From positions 35,137,563-35,201,562 of the forward strand of contig ML679962.1 in the NCBI GenBank assembly GCA_007922225.1: 64,000 nucleotides of DNA, in the 5' to 3' direction. Shown here piece after piece: positions 57,721-64,000 of this stretch; position 1 is the stretch's first letter; each line of letters begins with the position of its first letter. Below the pieces are notes generated by a model. It was not told the origin of the DNA and searched no databases. It saw only the letters and a list, made by a program, of their open reading frames with translations. The position numbers and the translations under genes are program-made. The stretch comes from Emydura subglobosa. Its lineage: Eukaryota; Chordata; Testudines; Chelidae.

Positions 57721-58285
57721 ATGAGGGCCAGCAGAGAGAGTAATAAGAACTAGGAAGAAAAATACAAGGTCTATGCAGTGAATCGTTTTCCAGTGGAGAG
57801 GCTGCCCGAGAGGGCAGGACCAGCACTCGTTCTGAGATAATGGGTTAACTATGGAGTCAGGAATGGAAGGGGAACTGCACAGAGCTCGGGCACAGGGGGA
57901 CCTGATTCCGCGCAACAGGCTGCTCCTAGAAAGCTGTTCCCATCTGGCATGTCTGATATGAATGGGCAGTTCCACGCCAGTTCCTAGCTGGCAGATTTCC
58001 ATATAATGAAAACGACCCCCACCATTAGCCACACTCCAGACGGGCCCTCAGTGCCAGAACACCCCTCGGACTCTGCATGGCTCATCCAGGTCAGGGTCCA
58101 GACATGCTGGGCTGCTGAGCAGGGGATGCTGCTCTGTGAAGAGAGAACCCCCCAGTGATCGCGCCAGCGCCTTTTCCCTTCTTGCTAACATTGCGAGAGG
58201 CCCCAGCAGAGATCAGGACCCCCTGCCAGACACTAGGCACTCTCACAAAAGAGACTGTACGCAGAGGCCATCTAAACAAGGTAGA
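57721..58285. other. Intergenic, nothing recognised
   Basis: No gene or repeat boundaries seen. Confidence 0.5.
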
Positions 58286-58400
58286 AAAAGCATGGCAGTG
58301 CTATTGTCCCCATTGTACTGAGGGGGAGCTGAGGCCCAGAGATTGTCTTCCCGAGGGAGTCTGTCATGAGTCAGGAACAGGCCTCGTGTCCTCATTAAGT
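58286..58400 (-). repeat. MIR/CORE-like SINE fragment, reverse
   Basis: On +: ccccattgtactgaggggga, gctgaggcccagagattgtc and gagtcaggaacaggcctcgt, the complement of a SINE core. Confidence 0.55.
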
Positions 58401-58406
58401 GCCTAA

Positions 58407-58680
58407 GGGTATGTCTACACTGGATAAAAACACCAGTCTCTGAGCCAGGGTCAGTTGGCTCAGGCTGCAGGGATATAAAACTGCAGGGTAGCTGTTCGGG
58501 CTCAGGCTGGAGCCCAGGCTCTGAGTCTGTCCCCCTTGCACGGGGTCTCAGAGCCCAGCCCGAGCCCCGACATCTGCACTGCAATTTTATAGTCCCTAAG
58601 CCCCATGAATCCAAGTCAGCTGAGCCAGGCCAGCCGTGGCCAGGGCCGCAGGTCTTTGAGTGCAATGTAAACAAGGCTAC
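58407..58680. repeat. hAT-like MITE
   Basis: Starts gggtatgtctacactggata and ends gagtgcaatgtaaacaaggc. The interior has complementary ggatataaaactgcagggta and ctgcactgcaattttatagt. Same group as 36857-37127. Confidence 0.65.
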
Positions 58681-61202
58681 CATGTGTCTGTTTTCCCAGG
58701 AACGTCAATCATTTCAAAATGTGTTGCAAAGAGCAGGGAGACTTTGCGCTGAAGGGAATTCAGACCCATGGTGGTGCATGGACAGCCTTTCCTCCTGGAT
58801 CTTGGCCTCCTGTGCAGATTCACGTACAGTGACATTTCCATGGTTCCTGAGTTTAAAAAATGGAGCTGGGGCTACTAGAAAAGGCAGATAATCAATGGCT
58901 CAGTGCAGGTCAGCCCCTCAGGCTGAATCTACTAGACTTTGGCCATGAAGATGACAGAAAACCTTTCTGCCCAAATTACCTTCTCCAGAAAAGGCTCGCC
59001 ACCTGTCTGCCTCCATGCTAATCCTCTTGTTAGTCACAGAGAGGATCCTGGCACTAAAATGGCAATACAACATAGCCCCCAACTCTGCACTGATAGCACT
59101 GTAAGCTGTAGCATTTGGGGCCACTAATGCCAGGGTTTCTTTATAAGGAGGAGCTGAAGCTCTGAACGCTGCTGGCATACTCTTGCCTCTCACTGTGAGA
59201 CTGCATGCTCAACCAAAGCCAGGAACTAGCCTGAGATTACAATAGCCCTTAATTATCCCTTTTGCCTTCTGAAAATGTTTCTGCTGGCAGAGATCTCTTG
59301 TAAAGATGCTTGACTGAAAATGTTAAATTGCAAATACACCTCAGATGCCAGCTCAGCTCTGCCACCTACTGACATCATCCATCCATCCATCTCTCACTTT
59401 CAGCCACACACTTCTTGGTAAGGACAGTGATTGGGCAAAATAAATTAACAGAGCAGCAAATGCGATGCAGCAAGTGACGCTGGGGAAAACTCTGACATGG
59501 AACAACACACAAGTAAGCTCATTTTCCAAAGGCTATCTGAAGATGACACATGAAGGTACTCTAAAATAAGAGTGCTGGCCTCAGGCTAGTTTTAAGACTG
59601 CAGAGCAAGCGGCTCTGCTAAGAGGAGTATAAAATAACATGCATTAACATACATGCAGCTGCAGGCAAAATCACTTTCTACCACTCAGCCCAGAGGTTGT
59701 GGCACTTCAAGCAGATCTCCAAGTGTGGGCGTGCTCTAGCCCTTGCTGATGTCCTTGACGGTTTCTGGTACCCTGCACTTCTCAGGATCTGCCCCTTGGA
59801 GCTGTCTGAGGCCCAATCCTGTGAGGCTAAATATAATGGGAGTTGAGGCTTGCTCAGTATATCCCAGGATCAGGCACAAATGAACATGTCCACTGGAATT
59901 TGTGGCAGTCTCCCAAGGAAAATGTTTTGAAGCTCATTCTTTTTGAGAAGGAGTATGCAGGGATCCCACCCTTTTCCTTGTTTTATTTCACCTCTGCCAC
60001 CTTCCCAGGCCTCTTGAGACCATCACTGGCCTCCCAGACGAGGATATAGAATCTGTCAGCCCCCAACTGTGCCGTTCCAAAGGCTGGCAGGAGGGGGTAA
60101 AGGTTGGAATTGCAACAGAGCAACACCAGACACTCCCCTCCACAGAAGGGACTAAGAGTCCTGTGATCCCTCTTTCCACCGACAAGTGAGATCTTGGCTA
60201 TCTCCCATGTGGGCTCTACCCACTGAATTCTGGATAGACTGCAGGACTGTACGTTAGTAATGGAAACTCAGCCAGGCTCAATATCTCTCGACCCCATTCT
60301 AGTTCTGATTCTGCTGGAAATCATTTCAAGGGCTGCTCAGTGCTCCAGGTTGCTCTATTTGCTCTTTGGTGTCTATACATCGTTTCCTGGCTCATTTTTA
60401 ATGAGCCCCTCTACTGCTAACAAGGACACAGATGTTCCTCTCTGACAGCTTTGAGCCTGCTCTGCTGCTTTACTGACATTCCAAACAATGGAAGAAACTT
60501 TTTCAAGATTACGTTTTGCTCATTTGCTTTTTTATGGAACCATCCAATCACTACTGGAGGTGGGAAGGGGAACTGGATCTTGTTCCTGCCAGTGGACAAT
60601 TGTCCCATTTCCTGGTACTCTGTCAAGTTGCAAACTAAGTGGCTTCTGCTACTTCCCTTGAGAGGTTATGCCATATCTAAATAGATTACACAATCAGGAT
60701 GGTCCTCCTGGTTCTCAGTTTAAAACCTCTCTTTTTTTGTTTCATGCCATTACTCCTACTTATGCCTTCTTGTACCCTGCAGTAATTCTCCCCGGTCCCT
60801 AGTCTTTACACTCTTTAATGACAAGAACCTTCCGCGAGGAGCTTTTAGTGATAAATGCCCCATTGTCTGTGAGCCAAACGCTAGAGGGGGCTTTGTTCTT
60901 TGTTTTGAGCATCATATCAATCAGGTGGTAAATGCCACAGCTGACAGGCCCCAAAAGTGAATGTAACAAAGAAATTGGTAGTTATTTCTAGAGGATAAAA
61001 TTCAACTTTCTATTAGCACTTGCACAAGGTAGCTCCGGCAGGGCTCAGATTGGATATAACGTACCAGCACATCTCTCAGCCGGCTACATGGTTCTTCACA
61101 ATCTCAGCCTCCGTTAGAAATAAAGGGTCTAGTTGTCACGGGTTGTGAAGAAAAATCTCTCAAACGTGAACTGAGTGTAACAGATACAGAAATGTCTCTG
61201 TG
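58681..61202. other. Intergenic, nothing recognised
   Basis: A short (CATC)n run at 59379-59393 only. No gene. Confidence 0.5.
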
Positions 61203-61425
61203 CGGCCATGTCTTCACTACAGCAGCACAGCTAAGGTGCTGTATCTATGCCACAGTAGCACAGCAGCATAGATGCTTCCTACAGCAATGGTGGGTGTTTT
61301 CCCATTGCTATAGACAAACCACCTCCGCAAGCAGCAGTAACTAGGTTAACGCAAGTATTCTTTGTCACACCCCTGAGTGACCTAGCTATGTAGATCTAAA
61401 TATTAAGTGTAGACCAGGCCTCAGT
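61203..61425. repeat. hAT-like MITE, diverged
   Basis: Left ggccatgtcttcactacagc pairs with right attaagtgtagaccaggcct. The interior contains 'gtgctgtatctatgccacag', 'gtgacctagctatgtagat'. Non-coding. Confidence 0.6.
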
Positions 61426-64000
61426 ATGCAGAGGGCATGGAACAATACTTTGAGTGCTGTGAACTGCTCCTGTCAGCTCAGTGAGGGCTTAACTCAGAGG
61501 ACCCCATGAGGAAAATGTAAATGCCAGCTTGTTAACTATTGTATTGCTCATGTAGGAGAAGAGAGGAAGGGCCACAGATCTGCACAATTTGCTGTGAGTG
61601 TCATCTCCCTTGGAGCAACCTGGCCAAGACTGTGTCTATGGGTGTAAATGCAGCAAAACAGAGAATCTCCCCTCTCTGCACACTGAGGTGGGATTTGGTC
61701 ACAATGGCAGCCCAGGGCCCAGGGAGCCCAAGAATTCAGGAGGCTACTTCCATTGTCCAAAGGGGACATGGAGAGGGCAGGGCTATGACTCTGTTCTGCA
61801 CTGGCTAGTGGAACTGGACATGGGCCTGATCCAAAGCCCTTGAAACCATTAGGCCATTGACTTCATGTGGTTATGGAGCAGGCTTCAAGTTCAGAATGGA
61901 ACTGACACAGCATCCTCTCCAAGGGCCGCACAATAGCCACACTCCCCCAAATCCAGTTCTCTTTGCTTAAGAACCAGTTTGGCCCCAAGAGCACCTGATT
62001 GCAAGATAAGTCATGTTGCAAAGCAAATAGACACCTTGCCCCAGTGGCTGCACATTTTTTCAGTGGTGAGAAGGCCTTCAACCACGTGGAGCTAGGGAAG
62101 TATCTATTTAACACTTTGGAGTCAGCCCTGCCTCTTCTAAAGCCAATGGGAGCAGGGGCCAGTGTATTGACTTGGACCGGGCCCAGAGTTTATCGATTTC
62201 AATGGGATTATCATTTAGCCCATTGGCAAGAATTTTAGCAGATGGGATTTTGTCACAGAGCTTCTGATTTACACAGAGGAATTGTCAAGGACATACCCTT
62301 GAATCCACATCCTTTTACACTGGCACTAGAACCTTTATCAGGCACGTTCAAAGGTAACACAAACCCCAGCTCCCAGATGCGTGAAGAGTGAACAGATTCT
62401 GCTGTGCTGCGACTCCTCCCATGAGGGGAGCTCTACAGCCTAGAAAACCAGTGCCAGTGGGTGAAGTTCTCCCCTATTATATGAGGTAAATATAAGCCTT
62501 CATCTATATATAATAACTTCATCTTCTCCTTGGTATTTTAACACTGAATCTATCTTTATTAATATTAAAAAATCAACCAGCATCAGGAGCAGTGGAAATA
62601 AAAAATAGAGGGAAAAAAGCTCTCAGTCCTTGTGATCTCTGGAGCTATAAAAACCAGCCTGCCATTGTGGGAGGGCAACTTCTCCAAAACGAGGCGTTGA
62701 TCACTGGGTCCATTCCACACCACCAATATTCAAAAACAAAAAGGACGTACGACAAAGAAAGGAACAGGCTGGAGACATTTGGAATGACATGGAACTGTGA
62801 TAATGACTTTGATGCTAAAAAGATGAGAAAAATGTCACGTGTTTCCTAACTAAAAGCGGGTGTTGTAATGTATGCTGATGCGCTCTGTAACAGACATATT
62901 TTATACACACACATGCACAGCGTTATGTACAACAGGGATTCCTTTAATCAGATCTCCCCCCCCCCTTCTTTTTTATCTGTGCACACTGTGAAAATCCAGA
63001 AAATCCACTGTACAAATGTAAATGTAGAGGTGATTTTCGATTCTGGTCACATGAGTCTGGTAACTGGCTCCTCTAGACTCCAAACTGGACTTGCTAAGGA
63101 CTTCTAGAGAAGAGAACCTCATTGCCTCATGCTGCCACCAGAATAATCCCTATTCCATGCATTCCTTATTCCCAGCCATCTCCACTAGCTGGTACATTAC
63201 TGGAGGGCTGGGGGCGGGACAGGAGATGTCTTCTGCCAGTGGATGAATTTCACTCCATCATATGAAGCAAATATTTAAAGCTTAGACAAAGACTCCACCC
63301 CTTCCACATCCATTTGCTCCCAGGAATGGATGAAAAAGCCAAACCACACGCACTGTGTTCCTCAAGGTACCAGGCATGGGGATGGAGCTGTCTTTCTCTC
63401 CCATGCAACTGGATTACATCAACATCTAGCCCTGGGGTTCTTCTGAGGAGACAAGCATATCCCCTACATTCTCACCTTTTGTGATGATCTAAAATATGAC
63501 CGACTTATGGAGTCAATGGGAATTTTGCCTGAGTAAGGACTGCAGGATCAGTGCCTACACTAACGTCTGGCAGGATTCCTTCACCGACAATAACAAGGGT
63601 AGGTTCTGCTCGCAGACAGGAGGTATATGTACTGATCTGATGGTTGTTGAAACAGTACAGCTTACAAGCAGAGGACACTCTGAGGAGGCTAAAGACAGGG
63701 TAGCAGCCCTATTTGCACTAGTCTATTTATGCACAGTCTATACCACAAATGTAATATTTTATTAAGGTACGAAACCTCCTTAACAACACCCAGCTCCACT
63801 TGAGTCAAAATTACACAGGTGAAAGGAATGACCCTTTGAATATCTATCTATCTATCTGTAATTTTCCTCTTTTTTTCCCTGCTGAAATAATATTTCCAGG
63901 AGGGATAGGGGAGAGTGTGTTGCTGCGGAAAGAGGTCAGACCTACAGCATTTACAGGGGGGAGACTGCATTTTATTTGGTTGCTTTCCGTCTCAAAGCTA
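61426..64000. other. Intergenic, nothing recognised
   Basis: A C run at 62957-62966 and a short TATC repeat at 63840-63857. I looked for exons of a further gene beyond CD40LG and found none I could support. Confidence 0.5.

Noticed and set aside
1..64000. tRNA, rRNA or CRISPR features
   Set aside because: No intact cloverleaf gene, rRNA-like sequence or spaced repeats were seen. tRNA-like heads belong to SINEs.

Overview
This is a piece of vertebrate nuclear chromosome, most likely from a turtle. It carries spliced genes with GT-AG introns, many CR1-type LINE fragments, tRNA-derived MIR/CORE-like SINEs, hAT-like and palindromic MITEs, and two DIRS-type tyrosine-recombinase retrotransposons. 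The two genes are divergent from the mammalian versions as I remember them. The species call is an inference from repeat content.

Two real protein-coding genes are visible and they converge. Positions 1-16.4 kb on the + strand hold the 3' end of ARHGEF6 (alpha-PIX, a Rac/Cdc42 exchange factor): seven coding exons encode the last 208 residues, with the stop at 9897-9899. Positions 48.5-34.8 kb on the - strand hold a complete five-exon CD40LG (CD40 ligand, TNF superfamily). Its exons join in frame to a 260-residue type II membrane protein. ARHGEF6 and CD40LG are also convergent neighbours at human Xq26, so this is conserved synteny.

The roughly 25 kb between the two stop codons is mostly repeat-derived. 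DIRS copy 1 (about 10.80-14.89 kb) keeps both inverted termini and the internal complementary region. It seems to sit inside the ARHGEF6 3' UTR, because the first AATAAA signals after the stop lie beyond it (16150-16392). DIRS copy 2 (about 17.76-22.33 kb) has lost its left end but keeps a long tyrosine-recombinase frame. Next come CR1 pieces, another LINE relic at 27.3-27.9 kb, and a GC-rich CpG-island-like stretch ending in a CT repeat and an 842-bp assembly gap (29817-30658).

The CD40LG introns hold a CR1 fragment, a SINE, several MITEs and a hAT-type element with an 8-bp target duplication in intron 1. Upstream of CD40LG (48.6-64 kb) I see no gene. That stretch holds SINEs, a LINE relic, a 58-bp near-perfect hairpin at 54.43-54.57 kb and MITE-like palindromes.

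Functionally the genes are independent: ARHGEF6 acts in cytoskeletal signalling through PAK and GIT, and CD40LG in T-cell help. I found no tRNA, rRNA or CRISPR. The strongest leads are a candidate frame-preserving 18-nt microexon in ARHGEF6, the DIRS insertion in its 3' UTR, the 58-bp hairpin, and the orphan CpG-rich segment at the gap.
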